Shown here: positions 25,216-35,589 of the stretch, in pieces | Layout of the letters: the number at the start of each line of letters is the position of its first letter | Numbering within the stretch: the stretch's first letter is position 1 | Assembly: GCA_028023455.1 (NCBI GenBank) | Contig: JAQFVV010012396.1 | Span: forward strand, 7,420,085 to 7,484,084 | Source: Epiperipatus broadwayi | Taxonomy: Eukaryota; Onychophora; Udeonychophora; Euonychophora; Peripatidae | Length of the DNA: 64,000 nucleotides | Direction of reading: 5' to 3' | Notes under the pieces: model-generated | What the model saw: the letters and a program-made list of their open reading frames with translations, nothing else | Databases searched by the model: none | Told to the model about the DNA's origin: nothing | Translations under genes and position numbers: made by a program

Positions 25216-25850
25216 ATTAAAAACTAAAATCTATAATAAAGAACAACTACAAATAACATATACACATCTAAATTTGCAGACAAACAAAAACTCAAAACAA
25301 AACATACATAATTTTTTTTAAATTTTTTTACTATAATTTTAAACAAATATGACAAATCATAAACCCTATTCAAACACCAATCAAAACAAAACAAACACAT
25401 ATAGAAATAAATGAATACAAATAGATACCCTTCCAACAACACTAATGCAACAAAAACAATATACATATATTTAAATGAATACAAATATATTGTAAAAGAA
25501 AAATCAAGGAGGCATATTTTATTATCAGTGATAACAGTGCCATCGATAGACGTGACATGTGTTTTGCTATTTCAAGAAAATGGACAAATTAATTTGCATA
25601 CGCATTTGCATACATTATTATTTAGTAACATTACAGCAATGGTTTATAACCTGAATATGAGAGAAAACCTCAAAAGTACTAGGCTTAGATTAATTTGATT
25701 TAATTGTTTTTGGTTACTACTGACAGCTTCTTCTTCAGTGGGTGAAATCGCTTATATATGCTATAAAAAATAAAACAAAAAACTTTACAATATATTAACA
25801 ACACTACCTTAAATGCAGTAAAATCATTATTTTAGAGTTTATTTTCTTTG

Positions 25851-25907
25851 GCTAGTCTGGTTGAGTTGTGAATTTGGAGTAATTTTGATTCAAACTCAAC
25901 CAGACTA
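25851..25907. repeat. Short hairpin repeat, second copy at 36.4 kb
   Basis: tagtctggttgagt at 25853-25866 pairs with actcaaccagacta at 25894-25907. The left half and following aatttggagtaattttgatt recur as tttggatttggggtaatttt at 36397-36437, so this is a dispersed repeat family. Confidence 0.6.
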
Positions 25908-25909
25908 TA

Positions 25910-26910
25910 TATATTATTTTGTGTTTCTAGGTTTTTTCTTCTTGGAATTGAAATGCCCATACTTATTTGAATGTGGCTTATAAAGATAATATTTTTTATT
26001 ATAGATTGCAATATGTTTCCTTTCCAATTTTTTTCCATTGACTATCATATTTTTAGCATCTGTTATGATATTTTTCTTTTCTCTATCATAGTTTTGCTGA
26101 TTATTTTATTGATCTATTTTAAATGGTCAGGTTGAAATTCCTTTTTTAAAAATTACCACTCATCTAAAATGCGTCAGAAAGTTTAACTCATTGTGAATTG
26201 CTACTATGAATAATTATATATTAAAATAATTCTTTGCATCAAACTTAAATAAAAAAAAATTCAAAAATAAGTGAGATTTTAAAGATTGAAAACTGTGAAT
26301 GAATGTCAATAAATTTAAAATAATATACAATTGTTTTTTGTTTAAAATGTGGAATATAGTTAAGTTATAAAACTGTAAGTCACAATGCAATTATTTTTTT
26401 ATTTATTTATTTAAAATACTGAATGGCAGTGAAAATAAAATAAATGGGACAACAGAAAAAGTGAAAATTATTAGACCAAAATGACATCCAATAAAAATAG
26501 TATTTTTCAGAATAATCCTTCATTTGGATCTTTAGACATCTCAACTATAGATTAATGATTGGGATGTCAGAGTATATTATTAATTGCACCTTCATTAGCA
26601 GCCATTTATAAATAAATACATCATCTAATTTCAGGAGATAAAAGAAAAAACAAAGAACAAAATGTCAAAGACAAGTTCTATGATGACTAAACAAACCATA
26701 CTATAATTTACAAATACTGCTGTATATATATGTCATATTGCTCTTTTACTTTGTTTACATAAATATTCATATAATGTGAATTATTGGAATCAGAATTAAA
26801 TTTATAGCATCTTAGAAAACTGTAAAAAAGGTGCATTTATTTATTTAAAAAAGCCTTGTTATAGATTTACAATTAATTAAGTTTTTTTATTCAGCTTTAA
26901 AAATTTAATC
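25910..26910. other. A+T-rich DNA, no gene recognised
   Basis: A 68-codon minus-strand frame (25832-26038) overlaps the hairpin repeat and is not credible. No other element is recognised. Confidence 0.5.
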
Positions 26911-27479
26911 ATTCAATATTCAAGTTTATTTATTAAGCACATACACTGTATAAAATTAAAAAGACAGGATTTTACCTTTTTAACATATGTGCCTTACTGA
27001 TTTTTATAATAACTCAATGATGCTACATTGAGCAAGAGGAAACTTTCAAATTCAAGCACAAGATAGAGACTATAAAGATATGAGTGGTTATATTTAACCT
27101 AAATTCTGATTTATATAGATCAATGTGAAGCATCTTGATTTGGGAGAATAAAGATGTTACTCTAGTCACTCACTTTTATATCCATTATTTTCTTACATAC
27201 ATTATTAACATTCATGAAATCTTTCTATTTACTACGTGTTAATATTATGAATTAATAGAAATTATGTAACATTCAAATTTATTTATTAATCACATAGATC
27301 ATATGAAATTGAGCTATTATAAAAATTAGTAAAGTGCATATGTTAAAAAGATGACATTCTTTCTCTTTAATTTTATGCAATCTATGCAATAAATAAATAA
27401 ATTTGAGCATCACATAATTTCTATTTACTTGTAATATTAACATGCAGTAAATTGAAAGATTACATGAATATTAATGTAT

Positions 27480-28494
27480 AAACAAGGCAAAACTCTCTCC
27501 ATACAGTAGTGCCACCCTGTGCCAAACAGAGTAATCAATAAATGCCAGAAGGCTTATGCATAAAATCCCTATCTAATGCCTACTCATCCAATATCCCCAG
27601 ACTAGTTTCTGGATTGTGGCCTTCGTCAGTAGGAGCTTTGGATCTGAGAGCACTGCACCTAGATCTTAGGATCTAATGCAACCCTCCAGCAACCACCTTT
27701 TATCTCTACTTAACTATAAAACTATGAGAATGAAATTGAAAACACAATAACATTTTCAATCTAAGCTCAATAGCTTATATAGTCATATGGGTCTGAACTC
27801 AGTTAAGCACCCATACATTTTGGTATCTTTGGCTCTTTAACAACCATTGACAAAGGCCACAAGCCAGAAACTAGTCTGGGGATATTGGATGAGTAGGCAT
27901 TAGATAGTTATTTTATGCACAAGCCTTCTGGAATCCATTGATTACTCTGTTTGGCACAGGATGGCACTACTGTATGGAGAGAGTTTTGTCTTGTTTATAA
28001 ACAATTATGTGCTAGTATGAGATGGTGATCATGTGATGCTTAATGGTTTAACACCAATCCTGCCTAATAGGATAGTGGTGGCTATGGTTGTTAAAGAGCC
28101 AAAGAAACCAAAATGTATGGGTGCTGAACTCTGTTCAGATCCATATGACTATATAAGCTATTGAGCTTAGATTGAAAATATTTTTGTTTTCAATTTCATT
28201 CTCATAGTTTTATAGTGAAGTAGAGATAAAAGGTGGTTGCTGGAGGGTTGCATTAGATCCTAAGATTTAGATGCAGTGTTCTCAGATCAAAGCTTCTCAC
28301 TGATGAAGGCCACAAGCCAGAAACTAGTCTGGGGATATTGGATGAGTAAACATTAGATAGGGATTTTATACACAAGCCTTCTGGAATTCATTTATTACTC
28401 TGTTTGGCACAGATTGGCACTACTGTATGGAGAGAGTTTTACCTTGTTTATAAACAATTATGTACTAGTATGAGATGGTGATCATGTGATGCTT
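27480..28494. mobile_element. FB2 composite insertion, 1,015 bp with 13-bp target duplication
   Basis: The perfect direct repeat aatattaatgtat flanks it at 27467-27479 and 28495-28507. Inside, 27482-27860 runs from the FB2 start (aaggcaaaactctct) through a central region. At 27860-28060 the same start appears inverted, ending gatcatgtgatgctta. A second inverted copy follows through the centre (aaaggtggttgctggaggg) to another identical end at 28494. Landmarks cacaagccagaaactagtct and gatattggatgagta occur in both inverted copies. The block has no coding frame. It interrupts FB3, so it is the younger insertion. Confidence 0.85.
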
Positions 28495-28613
28495 AATATT
28501 AATGTATGTAAGAAAGTAAGGTATGTAAAAGTGAAGAGATTAATATTTTTACTCTCTCAAACTAAGATACTTCATTGACCTATATAAATCAGAATTTAGG
28601 TTAAAGATAAGAT

Positions 28614-28692
28614 GGCCACTCTTATCTTCGTAAAGTCTCTTTCTTGTCTTTGGGTTTGAGAGTTTCCTCTATACTCAATACAGCATTGTTGA
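28614..28692 (+). repeat. R4 repeat motif, copy in the FB3 right arm
   Basis: It matches 2225-2300 closely (ggccactcttatctt, ttgagagtttcctctata, cattgttg) and pairs with the inverted copy at 27038-27092 in the left arm of FB3. Confidence 0.65.
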
Positions 28693-28759
28693 GCTATTAT
28701 AAAAATCACTAAAGTGTAGATGTTAAAAAGATGAAATTATTTTTCTTTAATCATTTAAT

Positions 28760-29470
28760 TTAATTTAAAATGATAAAAATTTATCAAAATGAATCCAAGG
28801 CTTAAAATTTTTCATAATACATGAGGTTGTCTGTGACACTTTCTTCATTATTAACTTTAATTTATATGATAATAATTCTCACTTTAGTTTTTAAAGAATT
28901 TAAATTAATAGCTCTGAAATATACTGTGTAAAATAGTCTGTGTAAAAAATAGCACAGCAGATAAATAATATTAGCTTCTATTTTTTTAGTATTTTTAATT
29001 ATTATAGAAAAATATCTAGTTTCTTTTTCCGTTTTGAAAAAAATAATTATCTAATATTTATGAGAGGAAAAAACATTGCAGTAGATAACTAATATTAGTA
29101 TTGACATACTGATTTTAAAAGCAAATAATATTATCAATGTGAATTCATAAAAAAGTACTTGATATTGTTGGTGACAGATTTTTATTATTCAGTTTGCTGT
29201 ATGTGAGGTATTTTCACTTTGTTTGGTTTTTTAATTAAATTAATATCATTTAAATATCTTATACTAAACTTTCCATGTAAAAAGCAGACTTTGAATTAAT
29301 AGTTCTGGAACAAATTTTGGAAAATAGATTTCTGCTAGATAAAGGCTGCAATATATCTATATTCCAGTATTTTTAATTGCTGTAGGATTACAAATAAGAA
29401 AGTTTAATTATTTAATACTTATAAAAGGGACTAATGTTGCAGTAGTGCTTACCATTAACATTTTCTGTGC
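28760..29470. other. A+T-rich DNA, no gene recognised
   Basis: No frame over 60 codons, no recognised repeat copy. Confidence 0.5.
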
Positions 29471-29483
29471 TTAGACAAGTTGT

Positions 29484-29605
29484 TTAAACAGTAGTTAAAC
29501 TATCCATACAGTAGAGCTGCCTAGCATAAGCCTTAGTAATTAGTGGATGCAAGAAAGTTTGTGCATAAAACCCCTATTTAGTTCCTACTCATCTAATATT
29601 CCAGA
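29484..29605 (+). mobile_element. FB2 5' fragment
   Basis: The stretch ccatacagtagagctgcc ... gcataaaacccctatttag ... ctactcatctaatattcc follows the FB2 5' part in order, with many differences. It lacks the gatcatgtgatg end, and no target duplication was found. Confidence 0.65.
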
Positions 29606-29609
29606 TTAA

Positions 29610-30890
29610 AACATTTATATACTGATTATAATCTATATCTTGCAAATTACAAAGTGGTAAATCCTATAATGTCAAAGCATATTACAGTTTGAATTTCTTC
29701 AAATTTTAAACATATTCATGTTAAGTTTAGAACTCATGCAAAGAGTTAATATTTCAGAGCATATGTCTAGAAAATAAAATGTAAATATTTTATAATCTGT
29801 GTAAAAAATATTATTATGATGTACTATTGGCATATTTGACCAGCTATCTAAAAAAGTGAATAAAAAATTCTAAGATTTATCCTGCACCTGACTTGAATTT
29901 CAGCCTGTGGGCATATATGATGGGCAAAAGCATTAACAAACTATGCAACAAACCTTTCTTTTAAAGGACAACATTGCTTCAGCAATTTTTTGCAATGAAT
30001 TGAATCCATGCTATTTTAAAGCAAAAATGGGTGTTATAATGATATTAAATGCAGAGTGTAGTAAAAATAATAATAATTGAACTTTTTTAAAATATAGTAG
30101 AAATTAATGAAATAATAGTGCTGAATAGTAATTACACATAAATATTTTCTTAATAGTAATAAAATTACTCCATATCCAAGCTTTATGCTTGTAATGCTTC
30201 TTAATAATGTACATTAATAAAACAAACAATTAAATAGTGCATTGCTCAGGAACATATAAGAAGTTCAGGCACTGGATGGGTCAAATTGAATCAAGATTTG
30301 AAGATCTTGATCTCCAGAGTAGATCTCTACGTTATTGCACAAAATCTATATTTACTTTATTGTGCAATTATTTGGTTACCTTTTTAAAATAATAAGTAAG
30401 GATGAATGTACAAGTATTTTTTTTATTTGATTTCAAATCTGATATATATATATATTTTCAAAATATTTATTAAACAAGTACAATGTTTACAGTGACAATT
30501 ATGTATACATGGTAAATTAAAAGGAAAGCTAGAATTACAAACATAAATAAGAATTACATGATTATAAATAAATATAAGATAGTATTATTCTGGGCAAAAG
30601 GTAAACCCGAATACCTGGTCTACTGTTATCACACAAGTAGGCCAATTAAGCTCACCCAACTCACCTAGACAAATTGCCTCACACTACCAAGAGTCACTTA
30701 GTCAATCTAGAGTTTGGTCAAATCACCATTGGCAAAATCACTACAACTATGAAGGCTTACGTATTTATGCTAAATCTGATGTGTTCAGTTAAATATTATC
30801 CATTTTGAAAACATTAAGGATCTGAACTTCTGAATATTAACAAAACCACTTTCAGCAATAACTTAGACAGAAGAAACAAAGCGTTTTACC
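29610..30890. other. A+T-rich DNA; right part may be a LINE 3' flank
   Basis: 30590-30890 is less A+T-rich than average and directly follows the LINE ORF end on the minus strand, so it may be that element's 3' untranslated region. A poly-T at 30418-30426 would be its poly-A tail on the minus strand. Left of this nothing is recognised. Confidence 0.4.
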
Positions 30891-30901
30891 AGCAATCATT
30901 C

Positions 30902-31480
30902 TTACAATGCAATCAGAGTCCATGTTTCCTCGAATAACACTTTTGGAGCTAGGAGCATGTCACAGTTTTTAAGTTTTATAAGTTTATTCAGAAAAAATTT
31001 TCCCTCATGAATTGCACCGGGATTGAAAACCATTTTACAACGAGTAGACCAGAATGCATAGTTGATAAATAATGACAGCCTAATAGTAGGGATGGATCGT
31101 GTCTCCTTAAGAGAGGTAACAAGGTAAAAATTCACTTTAAGGTTATCAGCAATAATCCTTCTAGACCTCCAGAGTCCATGGCATGAGTAAACCAGATGAT
31201 CAAATGTTTCGTCATGAGTCTGGCAGAGGGGCCAGATTGGGTGAATTTTGTTGATGCCTAGCCTATGAAAGAGAAACCAATTAGTGCTAATGGCATTTAA
31301 ATTTATCCTAATAATGAAATCAAAAAATTTCGGTTCCATAGCCCAGCACCTAAAGAGGGAGATGATCTTATTATTGGTCAGGGCAGGTAGTGATATATAT
31401 TTCTGCAGATTTTTACGCGCAATCTCAACTTCTGATTTTGTGTACAACATAAACTTACACACATCATGTTTGAAGCTCAA
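30902..31480 (-). CDS. LINE ORF2 C-terminal fragment (zf-RVT-like)
   Basis: A continuous 192-codon frame, by far the longest in the window. Residues 84-95 and following (WPLCQTHDETFDHLVYSC) resemble the zf-RVT domain at the C-terminus of many LINE reverse transcriptases, normally C-P-x-C followed by H-x3-5-C. The first cysteine of the usual pair is tryptophan here. Residues near 75 (ISTNWFLFHRLGI) match the 'tn..L..R.gi' lead-in, and the tail (LFINYAFWSTRCK) fits the hydrophobic segment after the finger. The reverse transcriptase core is missing: just upstream on the coding strand is a poly-T (poly-A at 31478-31493 on the plus strand). It is therefore a 5'-truncated or rearranged copy, yet has few lesions and may be relatively young. 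The first methionine is only the first in-frame ATG, not a true start. Confidence 0.7.
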   Translation of the reverse strand: MSFKHDVCKFMLYTKSEVEIARKNLQKYISLPALTNNKIISLFRCWAMEPKFFDFIIRINLNAISTNWFLFHRLGINKIHPIWPLCQTHDETFDHLVYSCHGLWRSRRIIADNLKVNFYLVTSLKETRSIPTIRLSLFINYAFWSTRCKMVFNPGAIHEGKFFLNKLIKLKNCDMLLAPKVLFEETWTLIAL

Positions 31481-31494
31481 AAAAAAAAAAAAAT

Positions 31495-32210
31495 TATACC
31501 AGTTAATATTTTTTATTAATAATTAAAAATGTAATGAAAACAACTTTTATATTAATGCATTTTAAAATATTTTATTTAAATGATATTTTAAAAATGACAA
31601 TAATTCAAATAGCTTACAATTTTATTTAATATTTCCTTAATATCTTAAAACATATATATAAGCAAAAGAACAAGATCCCATGGGAACACTTCCTGTTCTT
31701 TTCAGTTTGTTATTTCTTTTATAAAATGAAAATCAAGATTTGTTTTACAAATTTGGAGGTGTGCTAGAAAAACCTGTTTCATTTTAAAAATACGTTTATT
31801 TTTGATAATCATAAATTATATTTTAAAAGAAAAAAAAAATTTTTCCCCCAAATATTATGCAAACGAAAACAAAGCTAAGTTTTTGAAGTTAAGGTGGTTA
31901 CAAAATAAACAATAACAATAACAAAAAAAAAAAATGTTGTGAAGAAGTCAAATATTAATTTCACATTATGTGCATTTATTCACACATAAACATATACAAT
32001 GTACGAACACTAATACATATATAGTACAGAATAATACTAATTAATTTTTAGGTAGCAATAAAATATTTTTATTTTTTATTAAAGATTTTCTATAGAGCAG
32101 ATTTTTTGATTCTAAAGAATTTCTCGGCAAAGAATAATGGGATCAAATAATTTATAAAAACACTCAACAGGTGGTATCATACTTACTTTTATAAATCACT
32201 TTTAGAAACT
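31495..32210. other. A+T-rich DNA with one short hairpin
   Basis: aaaagaacaagatccca pairs with gggaacacttcctgttctttt at about 31665-31703. No gene recognised. Confidence 0.5.
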
Positions 32211-32221
32211 ATTATGAACAT

Positions 32222-32521
32222 CTTCGCGTGTTGTTTCTGCGTTGGAGTCATTACTGGATCAGTTTTTTGCGAAGCTGTTTTGAAATGTTCTTTTTACTTT
32301 TTCCACCGATACCTTCAGAATTACTATTGTTTTCTCTGGTTAGCTTTTGTAATGTTGCATCAATTTCTTTATTGGGCTGTTGCAAATTGTTTTATTTATT
32401 TTTTTGTTTCTGGAGTCCAACTGCAGTTCATCTTTATTGTAATGTAGATTTTCCTCATTGGTTTTTACATATGAAAGCATGCAGTCCTTGTTTATCCATA
32501 ATAATATCAGAAGTCATTTAA
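32222..32521 (-). pseudogene. Unidentified frameshifted coding relic
   Basis: The minus strand reads as protein-like segments in successive frames: MTSDIIMDKQGLHAF, then TNEENLHYNKDELQLDSRNK, then QQPNKEIDATLQKLTREN, then DPVMTPTQKQHAKMF. The breaks fall at A-runs. Composition is rich in K, N, Q and E with plausible helical character. The plus-strand frames over the same bases are Phe/Leu/Cys-rich and look like shadows. I do not recognise the family. It may be a processed pseudogene, a decayed exon, or part of an element's first ORF. Confidence 0.4.
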
Positions 32522-32529
32522 TATTTTCA

Positions 32530-33400
32530 CTATACACATAGCAAAGGTTTATACTGATGACTAGGCCTACCATGTGACTAATAAACATCTTTGGTAAGGT
32601 AAATTTTGCCCATCCCCCAATTCTGTGAAATAATATTTGTAAATTAAAAGAAAATCCCGTGCTTTCACAAGCAAAACTTGAAAATATAACTTTAGTCATT
32701 TAATGTGTTCAGTAAATAACATCTGTTTTAATCATTTATTTCTATAAAAGAAAAATGAAGAATAAAGCACATGCTAAAATCAAACATATTAATTAAACTT
32801 GCCATAAAAAATTTTTCCATTAAAATCTTTTTAAATAAATCAGTTTACATATAAAATCAAAATAATAGTAATGAAAACATTGCACTGCTCCCCTCATCTT
32901 CTCAGATTGGATCTGATATTATATAAGTAATTACATGGTTATTAAAAATATTATGTACATCCAGAATATTATCCTTTGGAAACTCTATCTTTCATAACAA
33001 GGAGCAAAGAGAGCTTGGTGTATGAATTATTTTCATTATTCTTTTTCAATCAATATTTAGATCAACTTTAACCAGCAGGTCAGTAACTCATTAAAAACAG
33101 TTGTTTGTTTGAAAACCCATTGAAAATCTCTCATTCATAAACTTATTCATGTTTCCTATTATTATATTTCTTTAATAATAATATATTTATACTAACAAAC
33201 TATAATTTATTATGTATATATAATCTAATATTTTTAATTTTTTTTACTTACATTGTTTATATTTTATTATGATCACTAAACTAGGTCAATTTTAAATAAT
33301 GCAGCAGATATAACTCTTACAGCCCATTATCACACTTTTGTTAAAAAGAAAGTTCTTTGTTTTCCAAATCCATTCGTTATTTTTAAATCAGAATCTCCCT
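32530..33400. other. A+T-rich DNA, no gene recognised
   Basis: No supported feature apart from short chance frames. Confidence 0.5.
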
Positions 33401-33421
33401 GACAAAACTTGCTTATGTTTT

Positions 33422-33526
33422 TCCATATGTCATAGCATCGGCCGGGCCGCGAACCCACAACCGTCTGCAACCAACTACTTGCTTGCATGGCGGCTGCGAT
33501 ACCTCTCGGCTAATAACGCAAGACTT
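33422..33526 (-). mobile_element. tRNA-derived SINE-like insertion with 17-bp target duplication
   Basis: A compact 105-bp, visibly G+C-rich block in A+T-rich DNA. On the minus strand it carries an A-box (ttagccgagagg) and about 50 bases later a B-box-like gggttcgcggccc, the internal promoter pair of RNA polymerase III genes. It is flanked by a perfect 17-bp direct repeat aaacttgcttatgtttt at 33405-33421 and 33527-33543, which marks retroposition. There is no long poly-A tail; the 3' end is atgacatatgga. The undecayed duplication indicates a recent insertion. It could be a short tRNA-derived SINE or a retroposed small RNA. Confidence 0.8.
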
Positions 33527-33679
33527 AAACTTGCTTATGTTTTCTATTGCGAAGGGAATAAACCCCTGGTTATAAATATATAAATAGATTATTTATTACA
33601 GTAAAAATACTTTCACTCATTTTCATTCAATAATAAAAAAATTTCATGAAATTTGTTAAGAATTAAATAATTTAGCATG

Positions 33680-33830
33680 ATAATGATCAACCCTTAAGCT
33701 ATCAACAGTCTCAACTTGTAGTCAAGACAAGCTTCATTAACTACAGTTTGAGATTGTTGCTAATGTATGGGTTGATTGCTATCATCTACATTTATAAACC
33801 TATCAAAGCCTTGAGTAATTGGCTTGTCTT
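33680..33830 (+). mobile_element. FB4 retroposon with 14-bp target duplication
   Basis: A 151-bp unit flanked by aataatttagcatg at 33666-33679 and 33831-33844. Its left half is an imperfect inverted repeat (gatcaaccc...gtctcaacttgtag versus ctacagtttgagattg...gggttgat). The right half (catttataaacctatcaaag, cttgagtaattggcttgtc) recurs inverted at 36563-36638. Noncoding. Confidence 0.8.
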
Positions 33831-33907
33831 AATAATTTAGCATGCAACAATAATAGGGATGATAATAACAAAAAGGAAAAAGATAACATCCTTAAAATGT
33901 TAATACA

Positions 33908-33965
33908 ACACAGCATCAAACCCAGGCCTGGAATTTCAGAGGTGAACACTCTACTGGTACTTTCA
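33908..33965 (-). ncRNA. tRNA-like fragment
   Basis: On the minus strand taccagtagagtgttcacc (A-box-like) is followed by gcctgggtttgatgct (B-box-like). The matches are imperfect; it is probably a SINE head relic. Confidence 0.3.
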
Positions 33966-34127
33966 AATAAACAACATGTTTAAAAGTTGTAAAACATTAT
34001 TGGTAAAGATAATTTCATTATATGCAGAATTACTGTAATTATGAAGCAATATTTTTAAAATAAGTTTTATTTTTAAATAAATTATTAATGACATGTTATT
34101 TTTTATATAAAGTGGAATATTTAAATA

Positions 34128-34612
34128 AAAATGATTGGGAAATCTAAACATTTTTATTTACATATAAATTTTATTAATTATAATGAAAAAAGGGCCTGTT
34201 TGGTTTTGTGCAATGGTAGAATGCATATATGAAATATATTTCGAGGTTAGAGCAACTGCCACAATAAATTTAAACAAAAAAATATTTCTCTTAATATTTG
34301 TAATCAGAATGTGTTTTTAGGAATAAAGTGATTCGGAAATCTAAATATTTATGTATAACTTTTATTAATTATCATGACAAAATGGCATCAGTTTGTTCGG
34401 TTTAGCATAATGATAAGAGTATATATGTAATACATTTGAGCTCATGTCTAAAAATTTAAAGCCCAGGTATTGTCACAAATTAGTTTAAGTAAAGAAGGAT
34501 TCCCCTTATATTTAAATAAAAAATATTTGCAGTTAGAATGTATTTCTAAGAATGAAATGATTTGAAAATATAAACAATTTTATTTACATATAAATTTTAT
34601 TAATTATCTTGA
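34128..34612 (+). repeat. Tandem array of about 200-230-bp units with tRNA-like cores
   Basis: Units start near 34128, 34325 and 34555, each with gaaatctaaa-like text followed by ttttattaattat. The first two contain a tRNA-like centre: tttggttttgtgcaatggtagaatgc at about 34199-34224 and ttcggtttagcataatgataagag at about 34397-34420. The third unit is truncated. It may be a SINE multiplied in tandem or a satellite seeded by one. Confidence 0.6.
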
Positions 34613-34614
34613 TG

Positions 34615-34830
34615 TTTTGGTGCCCCAGTAGTGAAGCATCTTTGTTCCCTGCACTACCTGCACACACCCCTTGTGGTGAAACTGCTGATGACTTATGGAT
34701 TTGGCTGATATGAGAAACTATTGTAGCTTTCATTATCCAGAAGGTGGCACAGATGGTGAATATTGTTTATTTTCTTCGCAATTTTGTTTTGGAGACTTAT
34801 TGAGTTGGCCCAGCATTAAGGTATTTAAAT
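34615..34830 (+). other. G+C-richer exon-like segment
   Basis: The composition changes sharply from the flanks. One frame reads LMDLADMRNYCSFHYPEGG and continues open through FSSQFCFGDLLSWPSIK to a gtattt that could be a 5' splice donor near 34821. No acceptor is evident and the family is unknown. It could be an exon, a mobile-element fragment or chance. Confidence 0.25.
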
Positions 34831-34949
34831 GTTAATTTTATCATTTTACTATTTATTATTAATACGTATGTATATTTGAGAATTTTAAGTAAACAAATCA
34901 TTATATTTTCGTACTGGAGTAAAATTTAAAATTTCCTTGATGTTTTAGA

Positions 34950-35305
34950 TTAATATATTGTAAGGCTTAAACCTGCAATTATATATGTAATATATGCGGG
35001 GTTCGAATTCAGACTTGTTAGGGCTTTAAACGTTCCATCATCAGATTTTCAATGAAATGGAAGGCTGAAGAGTTGTGAGTTGGAATAGTTTGAAGCCCGT
35101 CCATTAAAGTATAAAGATTGGCTATCTTAATATAAAGCTGAGTACTGATTATATATATGTATGGGGATAGTAATCTAGACCGGCTGATGATTGCTGGTTT
35201 GGCACGAAATACATATATTGGTGATTATTTATCTTTTCAACATGTGTGTGATCAGGTGGGTCAGCAATATGAGATGGCACGGAAAGTGGTGGGTCGTGTG
35301 AAAGT
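34950..35305 (+). mobile_element. FB1 retroposon, monomeric copy with 13-bp target duplication
   Basis: A 356-bp direct copy flanked by a perfect ttgatgttttaga at 34937-34949 and 35306-35318. It carries the FB1 landmarks in order (ccatcatcagattttcaatg, gaagcccgtccattaaagta, gatgattgctggttt, attggtgattatttatcttt, ggtgggtcgtgtgaaag). Near its left end ggggttcgaattc resembles a B-box. The copy is not inverted, so FB1 can insert as a monomer. Confidence 0.85.
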
Positions 35306-35419
35306 TTGATGTTTTAGACTAAGTTTATTTTAATTATTAATTTCAAAATGATTTACACGAATTGCATTATTTATAATTATGCGATATTTAATGTTTTCCT
35401 GAATGTTTCTAATGATGGT

Positions 35420-35586
35420 ATTTCCATTATCTATTATAAGTATTGAATGGCTTTAAAAAAAAATAACTTTATTTAAATATTCTAAATACATTTAACTAGT
35501 TAGTAATAACACACATATATTTGGAATACTTAAATAAAGTTAATTTTTTCTAAAGACATTCAATACTTACGTTAGATTATGGAAAT
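35420..35586. repeat. MITE-like hairpin, about 65-bp arms
   Basis: atttccattatctattataa at 35420 pairs with the region ending ttagattatggaaat at 35586. The shared core gtattgaatggcttt / aaagacattcaatac and taactttatttaa / ttaaataaagtta is clear. The loop is short and no coding frame is present. Confidence 0.7.
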
Positions 35587-35589
35587 AGT

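Larger units (their letters stand above)
26914..28745. mobile_element. FB3 fold-back element, split by an FB2 composite
   Basis: Left arm 26925-27290 pairs with 27395-27479 plus 28508-28740 when the intervening FB2 insertion (27480-28494) is ignored. For example 26975-27204 is the reverse complement of 28501-28730 over about 230 bases, and 27195-27290 pairs with 27395-27475. The spacer 27300-27390 carries another inverted fragment of the arm (gagctattataaaaattagt). The arms contain the R4 motif. A possible 10-bp target duplication tttaatcatt lies at 26904-26913 and 28746-28755. No coding frame is present. Confidence 0.75.

Noticed and set aside
25224-25698. Overlapping frames of 86 and 95 codons on opposite strands
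   Set aside because: Compositionally driven frames next to the Penelope-like relic, with no matching motif.
32214-32520. Two plus-strand frames rich in Phe, Cys and Leu
   Set aside because: They are antisense to a more protein-like, frameshifted minus-strand reading.
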